Below are positions 32,809 through 45,840 of a stretch of 64,000 nt of DNA, piece by piece. The notes below the pieces were generated by a model. It saw nothing but the letters and a program-made list of their open reading frames with translations. It was not told the origin of the DNA and did not search any database. The stretch comes from Terana coerulea (lineage: Eukaryota > Basidiomycota > Agaricomycetes > Polyporales > Phanerochaetaceae), in NCBI GenBank assembly GCA_024811115.1, contig JAKOGH010000194.1, positions 1 through 64,000 of the forward strand, written 5' to 3'. Position numbers and translations under genes: made by a program. Positions within the stretch are counted from its first letter, which is position 1; each line of letters starts with the position of its first letter.

Positions 32809-34044
32809 TAGTGATAAGCATGGGTATACTTGAGGTATCTTGAGGCATATTTGTACCTATATCTGTACCCACCTGTACTCATAACCACGGGTATGAATAG
32901 CTTATTTATCTATAGGTAAATGTACTACCCATAAGTATCTGTAGGTATAGGCTCAAGATCACTGTATATATTTATAGTAACCATTAGATAGAGCTATATA
33001 GTGTATACTTGTGATTATTAGCTATCCAATCAATTTAGATATTCTCATAACAAAGGAAGATAGAGCTAAAGTGATACTAGTAGCTTGGATATATAAGGTA
33101 CTGTACTTTTTGACTATTTCAGATGGCTTTGTGACTGTAATGCTTTTGAACCACCTCAAACAAGCAGTGAACAGCTGCTATGATCTGTGATACAGATAAT
33201 CTTTCTGGATGACTTAGAGCTATAAATAGTATGAGGAGGTACTATTTTGTATTAGTTTATACCAGAAGTATCTGAATATAGCTAATTTATATGTGAAAGT
33301 GTGTTTTTGCACAAATTTGACTATATTTAATGCTGCAGGCAGAAATTTAAGTGTGCACAAACTTGATGTCACAACTGGTGGCAAGGCCTAGTGACTAGTG
33401 ATACACCCACATACACTGGCAGTTTGAAAGGCTCTGTGACACATGACATTTAGAGTAGTCAAAAAGTATAGTAATATGCGCCTTTTTGTGCTTGAGTTTT
33501 TAGAAAATACAGCAGACAAGCTTCTCATCTTGGTATATTGTTAAAGAGCTGCTTATTACGATTCAAACGAGCCCTTGGGCGTAAACATTGACCTATAATT
33601 TGATGAGTTATGATAGATCTAACAGAATAAGCAGGAGTGGGGTACCAGTGCACTCATTCTCACAGAATACGCCTTGCAACCATCTTGTCTCAATGCCGTC
33701 TTAAAGCCTTTGTTTAGGCAAGCTCAGGAAGCCCCTATTTATCAAAATTGGTCAGGTGTTCACTGAAATATGGTGATGTCAATGTGGCAGTATAGCCTCA
33801 CCTAACACTCACATATCTTACCAAGTACTAAGCTGATTCAGGTGATTTGCAGCTTATTGTAAACGCAGATACAAGTAGAAACCCATTAGCTAGCCTGTAT
33901 ATACATAGCTACAACTTATTCTACTATATAAACTGCCACAGGTATTCCTGAATATGCAGATACCAAAGCTTATACCTGTACCCATACCCATAGTGTATCT
34001 GTACCTGTATCCAGCAGGTACATCCATGCTCATGCTTATCACTA
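32809..34044. mobile_element. Non-autonomous hAT-like element, copy 2
   Basis: 1236 bp, TAGTGATAAGCATGGGTA...CATGCTTATCACTA. The right FB-1 arm gives the uninterrupted target (AATGTAATGGATTAAATG), and the flanks GATGGATT (32801-32808) and a nearby ATTGGATT support an 8-bp duplication with two mismatches. Compared with copy 1 (848 bp) it has about 390 extra internal bases. No transposase frame. Confidence 0.72.
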
Positions 34045-34379
34045 GATTGGATTGTGTGTGATGTATTTGGATATAGCTTGAAGGTAAGTTAAACAGTGGC
34101 GCTTTAAAATATTAATAAATTCACTATAATCACGAAAATACATGTGCATGTCAAGGTGCACTGTTTACATATGAGAAAATATGATCAGTATTACTGGATA
34201 ATAACTGCCTGCTGCAATGTGTATTTACTAGTAATAATCACATAATTAACTATACTACATAGTGGCCAAGAGGAATAGTAATCCATTATAATAACAAACA
34301 TCACATATTCACTTTTATTTATATACAAAATTATTTTCGGAATTATTACAGTTTAATCCACTTTTTAATAGCACATACT

Positions 34380-36100
34380 ACGGTTTTCAAAAGTATAGCC
34401 ATAATAAATCGCCTAAAATCACAATAAGTAAGCGCCAACTTCGCTTCAGGGCTTAGTCAAACTGCTTTACGTCCCTCTTTTCATTGCCACTAAAGTAGTG
34501 GGAAAGAGGATGCATGAACACTAATGACTAATGGCTAAGATAAGGTATTGCTGAGCTGAGGTGACTGAGACAAATAAATGAATTGGGCTCATTCTATTTA
34601 AGTCAGTGCTAATGCTATAAAACAAATCAGTGAACTATTATGTATAGGCTGATATTGAATATGTCTCCTCCATCAAAACATATCTATAAAAGGGTGGATG
34701 GCATATAATTACTTTGATGTAGCTGCAAAGTACTGCGTTGGGCGAACTATTAAAAATCTAATAAATGTTCAATAAATAGGAGCAGAATTAGATAGCAATA
34801 TACGTGTGTATAGGGCTATAAGAATATATTTAGCAATTAAAATACTCTCCAAAGTGGTTTGTGAAGAGATTAGCCATGAATCCAAGTAATTAGCACTGTA
34901 CAACTATGCTTGAGCATATTGAAGAGCACTTGCAATTTACAAATCCGTATTACACTTAGAATGACCCAAGACAATATTCTCGAAATTTACCTACATTTAT
35001 CTGGCTTTTTATCGCACATTTCCATATACTTTAGATGTAAAGCCTCAGTAAATCGCTCAAAATCACAATAAATAAGTGCTAAATGTGCCCCTGGGCTTAG
35101 TTAAGTTTAGGTATTTTTGCATCATGATCGGAGGGTGCAAAAACACCTACATGAACACTAATGATTAATGGCCAAATCAAGATATTGCTGAGCTATGAGG
35201 ACTAAAACAAATAAATGAATTAGACTTGCTCTATTAAAGCTGGCATCAACGCTAAGAGAGATAGTAAACTAATATATGTAGGCTAACATTGAATGCATCT
35301 CTCTTATCAAAACATATCTATAAAGGGTAAATGGCATGTGACTACTTTGGATGTAGCTGCAATGTATTGTGTTGGGTAATCTATTGCAAATCTAATATAT
35401 AATCAAGAAGTAGGAGAATGATGAAGCAGCAACATATGCATATTATACAGGTGTACAAATATATTGAAGAATTTAAATAGTAATAACAGCTATAAAACCA
35501 AGCAATCAACATTGTGCAACTATGTTTGGCCATTGTTAAGAGTATTTATTGACTTCAAAATTTGCAATATATGATAAATGACATTAGTGAATATTCTCAT
35601 AATTCCTCTGAATTTATTCGGCTTTTTAAAGCACATTTTTATCTACTTAAACTGTGTAAGCCTAAATAAATCGCAGGAAATCGCAATGAATAGGCGCTAA
35701 ATTTCTCCAAATGCTCAGTAAAGCCCTTAACGTCTGCTCTTGTGCGCTATGCTGCGGTGGTGCAAAAAGCGATTGTGATCACCAGTGACTAGGAACTAGA
35801 ACAAATAAATAAATTGTGCTTGTTTTGTCAAAGCTAGTATTACTGCTAAGTATATAATAGTGAGCTACTATATATAGGCTAATGTTGAGCATATCTCCTT
35901 TGTCAAAACACATCTGTAAAGAGGTAAATGGCATGTAATTGCTTTAAATATAGCAGAAGGGCCAAATGTTGGAGGACTCATGAAAAAACGGATAAACATA
36001 CAATAAATACTAGAATACTTATGCATACCGCTATAAATGTGAACTAGATGCCACAATATATTTATGATTTTCAAACGACTAAATACTGTTTAAATTAGAA
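34380..36100. repeat. FB-1 left tandem array (three units)
   Basis: Three diverged units of about 640, 620 and at least 430 bp. Each begins near TAAATCGC, followed by an AAATCRCAAT run, and later repeats ATGAACACTAATGA (two units), GACAAATAAATGAATT-type and RTTGARYRTRTCTC-type phrases. Confidence 0.75.
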
Positions 36101-36649
36101 AATACCCTTTAACGCCAGTAAGTGTTATCAATAAGCTATGTTTAAATTTGCTAATAAGTATCTACTTTTACAAAAGCAGCCCTATGCACTAAATGATGTT
36201 ATCACATGTTTTCAGACTTTATCATATTTATTCGCACATTTTTCAGCATATCAATCTACTGCTGTAAATATTACTTCAATCTAACTGTTCTATCAATGTA
36301 ACCATTTTATTGTTAGATACAAAAAGTAAAATATATAGTTTCAAACTACTATCAACGTGCTGCTATTACTTTCAATATACTTATTAAAAGATACCTCTAA
36401 AGAAGTTAATAATATGCGACTTCTTTAAATGTAAGTAAAAGAAAAGTGTTAGACAATTTGCTAAATGTTTAAGAGGTTGCCAATAAATGCAAGTATCCTT
36501 ATATACTTAGGTTATAGCGTTGTCAGTGTCTCGAAATATACTCAGTCATTTGAATGCTCTTTATAGCAGTAAGTATAAATAATACCTAAAGAAATTTTAG
36601 GAAATCAGCAAATGTAAATGAACAAATTGTACTTGCCATGCATAAGCAA

Positions 36650-37520
36650 TGGCTCAATCAATCTAAGTAAGTTCCTATTTGGCTCCTTGTGGATTTACCT
36701 CTTTTTTTCTCATGCAAGCATGGGCACAATGTTTATTACAATTAGGAAAGATAACAGCAACTATGTAACACTGCATAATTTCATAATAGGCAAAGGCCTC
36801 AAAGCCTACTTTAAACTAAGCAACAGATGATAATTAAGCACTCACTGCTTTTAAAGTCTGTGGTCTTTAAAAACTTACAAATGTCATTGCCCTCAAAATT
36901 CTCTATAATATGTAAAGCAATGAGATGTCGATGTTTATTAAGCTTACCATTGCTGAGGTCTGGCATTGCCATATAGAGGAGCATGTCAACTTTTCCACTG
37001 TAAGCCAACCTACTGCATTGCAGACTGATGCTGCTGTGCAGAGTACTTCTTTGTTACTACAGCACCTATTAATGCTGCATAAGCCTTAGAGATCACTGCC
37101 TCCTTGCTGTTAAATACAAGCTCAACACCCTTGCTGGCACCGTTAACTTTATCACCACCATCTCTTTCTCCCTTTCTGCCACAAGTACCAATAATGTGTT
37201 TTCATCAGATCCAGCTGTTGGCAAGAAGTGTTTGCTGAAAATTATCTTCCCAGTTAACAATAAACCCCCAGCAAAGCAGCATGCTTCATGCAGTGACAAG
37301 TGTACTAAGTGTAGCTCTAACACCAGGACTGCTATATAATTTGCAAAATGGCAGCAGCAGAGTTGACTTCTGCTATAACTAGTACTTCTTTCATATTGAC
37401 CACTATATCTATGCCTGCCACTGCTGCATTCATTGACATTGTTTTATAGGCAGTTGACGTTCCTTACTATTATTACTACTATTATGCACTTCTTTTATTG
37501 CTGTATTGATGCTTTTGCGT
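36650..37520. other. FB-1 loop with a possible coding fragment
   Basis: Unpaired centre. At about 37099-37341 on the plus strand an open frame reads STNNVFSSDPAVGKKCLLK and ends with a Cys-rich run (ASCSDKCTKC). The minus strand is also open over 37093-37323 (76 codons). GC is slightly higher than in the arms, and a proline/serine-rich run precedes the plus-strand frame. Not enough to name a product; this is where an element-encoded protein would be expected. Confidence 0.35.
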
Positions 37521-38099
37521 GGCAAGTAGAATTTTTCCATTTACATTTGCGGATTTCTTAATCTTTCTTTAGGTATTACTCATATTCACTGCTATAAAGA
37601 GCATTTAAATTGCTACGTATATTTCAAAACGCTAAAACACTATAACCCAAGTGTATAAATGTACTTGTATTTATTGGCAATGTTTTCAAAAGTCTAACAG
37701 ATTGTTTAACACTTTCCTTTTATCTACATTTGAAGCAGTCACATATTATCAACTTGCTTGGAAGTGTGTTTAGATAAATATGTTGAGAATAATAGCAACA
37801 TATTGACAGTAGTTTGAAAATATACATTTTACTTTGTTGGGAGAGTTACATTGATATAACAGTTGTAGCAATAGGTTGATATATTGAAAAAGATGCAAAT
37901 AAAAGTAATAAGTCTAAAAATATGCGCTAGCACCATTCAATGCATAGGCAAGCTTTTACATAAAGTAGACACTTATAAGCAAGTTCAAACGTAGTTTACT
38001 GATAATATTTACTAGTGTTAAAGGGTATTTTCCAATTTAAACAGTATTTAGAGTGTCTACAATTGCAAATGCATTGTAGCATCTGGTCAACATCTATGC

Positions 38100-39140
38100 A
38101 GTGCGCATGAATATTTTAGAACTTATCATATATTTATTCGCCTTTTAATGAGTTGTTCAGCACTATGCCTTTCTGCTACATCCAAAGTAATCACATGCTA
38201 TCCATCACTTTACAGGTATATTTTAATGAGGGGAATATGTCCAATATTAGCTTATATACAGTAGCTGACTATTGTGCTCTTAGCAATAATCCCAGCTTTG
38301 ACAAAACAAGCACAATTCATTTATTTGTTCTAGCCCCTATGGCTTAGCAATTTCTTAATTTGGCCATTAGTCATTAATGCTCATAGCTGCCTTTGTTGCA
38401 CCACCATGGCATCACACAAAAAAGCGGACATTAAAGGCTTTGACTAAGCATTTGGACAAATTTAGCGTTTATTCATTGCAATTTTCAGTGATTTATTTAT
38501 GCTTATGCAGCCTGAGTGAATGGGAATGTGCTGTAAAAGTCAAATAAACTCAGGGAAATTAAGACAGTATCTAGTAATACTATTTTACATGTAATGCAAA
38601 TCTTAAAGCCACTAAATGCTCTCAACAATGGCCAAACATAGTTGCACAGTGCGGATTGCTTGGTTTTATAGCTGTTATCCTTACATAAACTTCTAAATAT
38701 ATTTGTATATCCATCTAATATGCATATGTTGCTCTTTGATTATGCTCTTATTTACGGAATATTTATTAAATTTGTGATAGGTTGCCTAACACAGTGCTTT
38801 ACAGCTATATCCAAAGTAGTCACATATTATTCACCCCTTTATGGGTGTCTTTTGATAGGGGAGATGAGTTTCACGTGAGCCTATATATAGTAGTTCGCTA
38901 TTTCATTCTTAACATTAGCACTGACTTGGACAGAATGAGCCCAACTCATTTATTTGTTGCAGTAGCCTCAGCACAACAACACCTTATCTTAGCCATTAGT
39001 CATTAGCATTCATGTATTTCTCTTTTCTACTGCTATAGTAGCAGTAGAAAAGAAAGTATGTAAAGCAGTTTGAGTAAGCCCTGGAGCGAAGTTAGCTCTT
39101 ATTTATTGTGATTTTAAGCGATTTATTATGGCTATACTGC
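38100..39140. repeat. FB-1 right tandem array (two units)
   Basis: Two units about 631 bp apart, reverse complements of the left units. Open frames at 38153-38347 and 38782-39006 occupy the same unit position and resemble each other (CYIQSNHML... and SYIQSSHIL..., both reaching HLFV). Confidence 0.72.
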
Positions 39141-39638
39141 TTAAAACCATAAATATGCACTGTTAGAAAAAATAAATCAAATTGTAACAATTCCGAACAT
39201 AATCCTGTATATAGGTAGAAGTAAATATGTGATGTTTGTCATTATCATGAATTATTTGTTCTTCTGATCACTACGTAGTATAGCTAATTAAGTGGTTACC
39301 ACTAGTAAATCCACATTGTAGCAGGCTGTTATTGCCTATTAATGCCAATTATATTCTCCCATATATAAGCAGTGCATTTCAATATGCACAAAGATATTTG
39401 TGGTCATAGAGAATTCATTGATATTTTAAAGCACCGCTGTTTAACTTACCTTCAAGCTGTATCCAAATATATCACATTTAATCCATTACATTCCACTGCT
39501 ATATCAAGAGGGGTCTTTATACTATTGTATACATGTGCTAATATGCTTCAAGAATTACTACTAAAGTTAGCTACAACTACTCTAGTTTGAGCTTAAAGCT
39601 TGAAACAGCGAGTAAGACCTTCAATTATAAGTGCTCCA

Positions 39639-40379
39639 TTATTTAATAGATTCAACAACTAGATTTCCACAGTTTGGGCAGCTTTTTGTCCTGAAGTCAA
39701 AAGCTTGCAGAAGGCCTTAAGTAGGATACAGTGTTTTTTGTGGGGGTGGCTCTAATGAAGGGCCTAAGAGCACACTATGTGATTGTTGGTGCTGTGCACA
39801 ATTAGAGTTCAGAGCTTAGTGATTTCTGCTGTCTTAGGTCTAATCTTTTTGAAAGCTGTGCTGCCACTTAGCATATATACACCTTCAACCCCTTTGCAAG
39901 TGCCTTCTACTTGACTCTCCTTCTGTCTTAAAAGTTAGTATATATATAACAGCTATATTGTTCAATATGTACTTAATAAATATAAGAAACTTATGTATAT
40001 TGGCAAAATGCCAAGCCTTAAGAGACCAGAAATGAGTAATGCATAACAAGAGGAGCTAGCAAGTGTCAGTGTCATTGCAAACAGTGAGCACAAGGGCAGT
40101 GATAATGAGCACAGCCTCAGAGACCAAAAGAATAGATAGAAGCACAGCTTAGGCATAGTAGCTAATGGGATGCCATAAATGCAAATAATATTGGCAGTGT
40201 AATAGCATAAAGGTAATAGTTTAAAGTGCCCACTAATCTGGGTAATGGTGAGTTAGTAGTGCTAGAGAGCCTAGGTTTCAAGGAAACATGGCAGGAATTA
40301 GTCAAGTCTAGTCATAGTGCTGCAGACTTATACCATCTGAGTTAGCACAGCATATTTATTAAATATGCTATGTCCATTA
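39639..40379. other. Spacer, nothing recognised
   Basis: Moderate-AT sequence without a supported frame. A GTTTTTTGTGGGGGTGG run at about 39733 is the only notable composition feature. Confidence 0.3.
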
Positions 40380-40690
40380 TCGTTAACAGTCATTAAGTCA
40401 AAGTATTAGTCATTGTAGTACTTCTGTGTTACGGCTAAAAAAATTGCAACATATAGAAAGTTACTATATACGTAATTGAAATACTTGAGATATTATTTTG
40501 TAAAAGCGTTACAATGGAAGATAAGCTAATATAATACCTACTTTAACTACTATTCATATAATGTACTTACGTAGTTACTGATTTATAACTATATGCTATA
40601 ATAAGTCTAAATCTGATGGTATTATAAGTTATAATAGCTACTCTTATAATACTACTATTAAGCAGTGTTAGCTTGTAGAGAAATAAAGTA
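40380..40690. repeat. Dispersed repeat R3, copy 1
   Basis: About 310 bp aligned with 45485-45835. Shared runs include AGTTACTGATTTATAACTAT and GATAAGCTAATATAATACCT-type sequence. AT-rich, non-coding, MITE- or SINE-like size. Confidence 0.55.
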
Positions 40691-40839
40691 TAATATAACA
40701 AAACTAAAATAAATTATATTGCTTATATATAATAAATAATGGAGTTTCTTTGGGTTTTTGGGTATTTAATTTTTAGGCACTTAGTTTCATAAGCTATAAA
40801 TTTGCAGCATTTAAAGCACTAAATCTAATCATTTTAAAA

Positions 40840-42240
40840 TAACAAAAGCTAAGTTATTAATTATTGCATAAAATGCAAAATTATAATTTCTGAGTTTACA
40901 AAAATGAGTTTTATATAGCTATCGCATTAGGGTAGCTTTTAAGTTCCCATTTTAATACATTTTTATAATTGTTTGAAATATTCATATATATTATTACATG
41001 TGAAAAAAAGGTTTTACTGATATCTCTAGCACTTTTAGTGCTATTCTGCATGCTTTGTATGTGTAATGGCTGTTTTAACTGATAATATCTAAGTAAAGAT
41101 CTAATATTATGTCAAGTATATTCTTTTAAATGCTAGTTGTACTTTTATATACTTATACAATATACATATACTGTAAATTGTTTTATCATTTATAATAATT
41201 GATGCATTTAGTAATGTTACATTACTTGGTTAATAGCTTAAGCCTTGCTTAAATCTCTTATAGCAAGAGTAGCAGATTTTCTATAATAATGATTATATTT
41301 GTTGAAACTTTTGTGTGTGTTTTTATATATGTGAATATTTGTGTAAATACTCATGCTTTACTAAGATTACAGTGTCACACTTTATTATTACTCTTTGCTG
41401 CTAAAAGTTCAACATAGCTCTAAGAAGCCGATATGCATTTATATAACTTCGGAATATTTGTTAAAATGTGAGCATACGCTTTGGACATGATAGGATTTGC
41501 TACAAGTGCTACTTTTATGGTAACCTGGCACTATTTTCTTAAGTTTCTTTTTAATCTGAATATAAGTGTACTAGTTAAAGCTTAAAGCTGTGTAAATTGC
41601 TACTTACATTTTTTTACACATTTGACATACTCTCTAATGTGCTTAAATATTCTCATAATTTATACTGTTTTGCCTAAATTGTGGGATCACGTATGATTAC
41701 TGCTATTTAGTGGTTAGGATGTATTCTAAATTTAAAAAACAAATACAATTGGACAATTATGAACATACTCACAACATTGCATATGTATGCATAAAACATG
41801 TATACATGCTCTATAGACATCACTCTACTATTTAAATAATAACAAGCCCTTGCATCTGGCTGTTTTGAAAGGCAACCTCTATAAATCAGGCTGTGAGTGT
41901 TTTAAAATGGCAATTATATTCCGTAATGCTTGTAATATACTGTTGCACATGTATATGTATTGCTATAATTTAGGGTATTTTATTCAGTTAGTGATGCTCG
42001 GCTCTATATTTGCTACTTTGAGATATGACCAAGCAAAGTATTATATTACATGCAATCCATCACATTGCACTTATGCCACTATAAAGATCTCTATAGCAGC
42101 ACTTAAAAAGATGCTTGTATTAGCTATATTATTATCCATCTATGTTAAATTGTCAATATTATGAACTTACTGTTTACAAAAGTGAGCATACTTGCTAAAG
42201 CTGTATAGAAAAATGTCCGAAAACTTATAAAAATAAATAA
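40840..42240 (+). repeat. Dispersed repeat R1, long copy
   Basis: Matches 9560-9990 over its first part (TTTCTGAGTTTACAAAAATG, GTGTAAATTGCTAC) and the conserved-frame part of 29480-29811 over 41886-42240 (GGCTGTGAGTG, TAAAATGGCAATTATAT, AGCTGTATAGAAAAAT). It contains a 104-codon hydrophobic frame (41850-42164) whose C-terminal half aligns with frames in other copies. No terminal repeats were resolved. Confidence 0.5.
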
Positions 42241-43115
42241 AACAATTATATCTACTACATACTGGCAATAGCCTATTCAACTAAAATGCTGAACACAAAC
42301 TGTCAGTTTTTGTTATATATATATATAAAATAAGACAAGCTATGTATAGACGAGATAATATTTAGTTTCTTTTAAAAGTAGATATAGCTAGCTGTATTAG
42401 AATGATAAATAATATTTAAAGATTTCGTCGAATATGCGCTAGCTGAAAAATGAGAAAATATTATTTTGTACTAAATAATTATTATTGGTTTATTTCAGTT
42501 TACTAAGAGAAATTGTACAATGCATTAAATATGGAAAGTTACTAATATACTATTTGTGCAATATTATTCATAATTCAAATGTACCCAATGTAAAGAGTAG
42601 TTAATAATTTAGTAACTTATTTTATTTATATGTATATACATAATATAAACTAGATGTTCTTATTCAATGTTTTGCACTTTGTGCAATAGCTACTGGGTAA
42701 GCTTTTGTTATTTTAAAATTGTTAGAATTAGCACTTTTGCAACTGCAAGTTTGTATTTTATTAAACTAAGCACCCTATAATTAAATTCCAGATAAATCTG
42801 AACAAAAACACAATTATTTATAATACATAAAATGGATTTTAATTGAGCTTTGTGATATTATAATCTATTTGTATTTAACATCCTGTTTGTATACATTTGA
42901 AGGTAACCTTTATATAGTGCCGTATATGCGATTGTCTAATTTTAAGAACCAGTCACATACAGAATCAACAGCTCTATTCCACTTTATAAACGTCTTAACC
43001 TAGGTTATATACTAGAACCAACCTCATTTGACATTCGGATTACTCTACAAAAGTGGTCCCTTTCTGCCATTGGACTGTTTATGAAAGTGCATGCCACTTG
43101 CTGAGACTTTGATTT
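42241..43115. other. AT-rich spacer, nothing recognised
   Basis: No supported frame or paired repeat. GC rises from about 43000 toward the GC-balanced block. Confidence 0.3.
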
Positions 43116-43300
43116 TGTAGATGGACACATAGTAGCAGTATTACTTTTTATTTTTCTTGCATTTCTACAAAGCCTGGTTGCAGCCTCAGAGCTTTTGGAC
43201 AGTGTTTCGTGGTTCTCGGCGCTTAGCGCCCATATTCGGTCGAACTATTTTTATGTCTTCGCACTTTTATCATCCTGGGCACTCTTGCCCTTCCACCCTG
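43116..43300 (+). repeat. Gypsy-2 LTR fragment (3' end, inverted)
   Basis: Reverse complement of the last 185 bp or so of the Gypsy-2 LTR: it starts TGTAGATGGACACATAGTAG and includes GGCGCTTAGCGCC at 43218 and TTCGGTCGAACTATTTTT. It keeps CpGs lost in the AT-rich copies. Similarity stops near 43300. Confidence 0.7.
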
Positions 43301-45470
43301 CCATCTCTCGAGATAAAAACAGACGCCTTTGCCCTTGGAATATCACCAAGTCTTGAGGCCTGTTGCTCGCAAGGAAAATGTTGCGAAAGAGTGCCACAAT
43401 CAGACAGCTAAGTGCTGAAGTTCTAATAAGAAAAGAGTGCTGATAAGTACCTGGTGGTCGGTTGGTTAGTTTGTAAAACACAGGCTATGCTGAATACCGA
43501 GGTTAACCACCAATGCATCCAACGACTTTGCTTTGCATTACGGATTGGACAAACATTTTGTGGAATGGGGCTGAGTATAAAATGGCAAGCTCCATGTTTA
43601 GATCTTTCTACAAATGTACAGCTCACTTCCATCAACAGGCCATTGTTGAAACAAGTACCCGGCAGTAGTGGCTAAAGTCTACTATAGGTCCGGCTTCTTT
43701 CTATAAAAATATACAAAACAAGCTTGATCTCATAGGCAATATCAAAGGTAAAGTAGGTTGTAGGCCTTTAATAAGTTGTATTTGAGCCTTATACATCCAA
43801 AGCATACTCATGTATTTGCCAAGAATTGTAAAACAGCCTGGGGCTAAGCTTGCACATGAGGAGCTAGTTCCCTTGCACTGCAGCGGAGACAGCTACTGAG
43901 AAGGCACCTATACAGCATACACGGTGTGCAAAGAGGCGAAGAGAGGCTTAGCAGTAATATATAGCGCTTTTAGTTGGTATTAATATGTAGGAATGCATGG
44001 TCGGCAAAATGTGGCTTTGTGATCTTCAGTGACCATGTCTGTCCCTCCGTGGTTCCTCTACCAGACAGCGACCATATCGCTCACACTATCCATGCTCATT
44101 TTCTTCATCCATTGCAAGCAACCGCTGTAGAGACATCTTCATTATGTCAACATATAGATCCATCTGTGCCGTGCCTCGGCCTCAAAAAGCTTGAGAACGT
44201 GTGCTTGCGATAGGCAGACGGTGGGAAGACAAGACGGTGGCATCGCCATGGATTGGCGTTTAACAAACGGGGGCCGGATTTGTACGTATGGAAGGAAGCC
44301 AAAGTGAGTAGCATGCGCACGCAAACCGCATGCTTGGCAGGCGGGATACAGGCCACCAAAAGCCGCATACGCTTTCACGGCAGTATTGCTCATTCTCTGC
44401 GTGGGCAGCAGTGTGATACATTCTGTGTCTTAACTGTTTCCTCCCAAGTTCTGAGCACTGTTCGGCAATATGGGTATATTTCCATCTACTAATCAGCACC
44501 TGGCGAGATGTTCATGCGGAATACAAGGGCAAGGTGCTGCAATGTTTCAAACTGTTATTTGCAACGAGGCTGCCATTGTCATTTATAGCAGAAGGAATGG
44601 CTTTTGCAGCTTTTAATTCCAAATGCGTCGGCCTTTAAAGCCAGCTAGTGCAAACGGCTGATGCACTTCATGGGCACAATTCCGTTTACAGCCAGAATGC
44701 ACCACCTGGTCTTCTGCACGGCCTATTATAGCGACCCCACCACGATATGCGATCACACCCTATCTAACAGCCCCCATCATTCACTGTTCCACGCAATGCC
44801 TGCCCTGCCCGGCCATTCTCCTGTGTTTCGCACTGTGGCTACAGTTTCTCTCGCAAGTCCGCCACGGAGACGAGGCGGTTTCACCTCGGAAGCCTTTTGT
44901 TTGTTTTCACATATACTGTATGCAAGTTACTCCGTATTTTTGAGCCGTTGGCTGGATATTGGTCATCTTAGCTCACTTTGACTGTCGGCGTACATTGCAT
45001 GATTAGATCTCATTGCGTAGTTGCTTAGCTCAACCTTCGGCATCAGGTCCGACATCTCACAGCTTTGGCAAGTGACATGCAGCAAACGCCCGTGTTCTTG
45101 AGTTCACGCTCATATGAAGTATTCCGTACTGGCATACTGTCTATGTGCTGCGGCTAGCCGCCGCATGCAATGTCTGGAGACTCAATAAATATACACGCCG
45201 TCAGGCCGCTCGATGTGTCACCCTCGTTCAGCACGTTTTCTGCGAGGCCTCTGCATCCACATTGTTAGCTTGAATAGCGCTCGCTTAGCACATGTGTTCG
45301 AGAGCTGGTATGGCCGTTCCAAGGCAAAACAGTGTTCTACAAGCAGAGTGCTTGCACAGCCGCGCCATCGAATGTGTCGGCGCGAAAACAGAAGTAAAGA
45401 AAACAGCAGCAATAAGGACGACGTTGGTAAGCTTTTGAATTACAATGTCCATGATTCCTGAAATACAATT
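43301..45470. other. GC-balanced block without a recognised gene
   Basis: Near-50% GC with many CpGs and short frames of 60-106 codons on both strands (for example 44661-44981 plus, 44142-44393 minus). None carries a domain I recognise, and frames overlap antiparallel, which suggests chance openness. An intron-split host gene cannot be excluded. Confidence 0.35.
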
Positions 45471-45484
45471 GTGCAAATAACTGC

Positions 45485-45835
45485 GGTAACTTAACAAAGT
45501 AAGCATATTACTGAAGTAATGTAGTAGCTATTGCAAAGCTTGCCACAGTACTGCAATAGCCATTGTAATCCTCTGATGCTACTGCAAGAAGATTACAATA
45601 TATATAAAGTTATTGTGTATGTGATTGTAATACTTGAATATTACTATATAAAGCACTATAACAGAAAATAAGCTAATACAATATCTTTGACTACTATCTA
45701 TGCAATGTATTCACTTAGTTACTGATTTATAACTATGTGCCGTGATATTTCTAGATTTGATAACATTATAGGTTATAATGGCTACTATTGTAGTACTACA
45801 ATATAGCATTAACATTAGCTCAATGAGAAATAGAG
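45485..45835. repeat. Dispersed repeat R3, copy 2
   Basis: AT-rich island inside the GC-balanced block, aligned with 40380-40690 over about 300 bp (AGTTACTGATTTATAACTAT at 45717). It ends just before the tRNA-like sequence at 45841. Confidence 0.55.
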
Positions 45836-45840
45836 TATAT

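Larger units (their letters stand above)
32651..39638. mobile_element. Giant fold-back element FB-1 with tandemly repeated arms
   Basis: The left arm (32651 to about 36650) and right arm (about 37520-39638) are inverted copies around a loop of about 0.87 kb. Ends: TGGCACTCACAATTACAAGG at 32651 against the complement of the right end (TGGAGCACTTATAATTGAAG). Paired landmarks are TACAAGGTCTTACTCACTG near 32663, ACTAGAGTAGTTGTAG near 32703, GCTTGAAGGTAAGTTAA near 34077, the TAAATCGC blocks, and ATTTACATTTGC-type sequence near 36614 and 37540. Inside the arms are tandem units of 618-644 bp: three on the left (TAAATCGC at 34405, 35049 and 35667), two on the right (complements near 38487 and 39118). 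The left arm also holds a hAT-like insert (32809-34044). Tandem repeats within long inverted arms are typical of Foldback/Galileo-type elements; no transposase is identified. Confidence 0.82.

Noticed and set aside
34380..39140. Possible CRISPR or satellite array
   Set aside because: Units are 620-640 bp, diverged, few in number and arranged in inverted arms; there are no short repeats with unique spacers.
43301..45470. Host gene in the GC-balanced block
   Set aside because: Frames are short, overlap on both strands and show no domain; intron-split coding could not be demonstrated from sequence alone.
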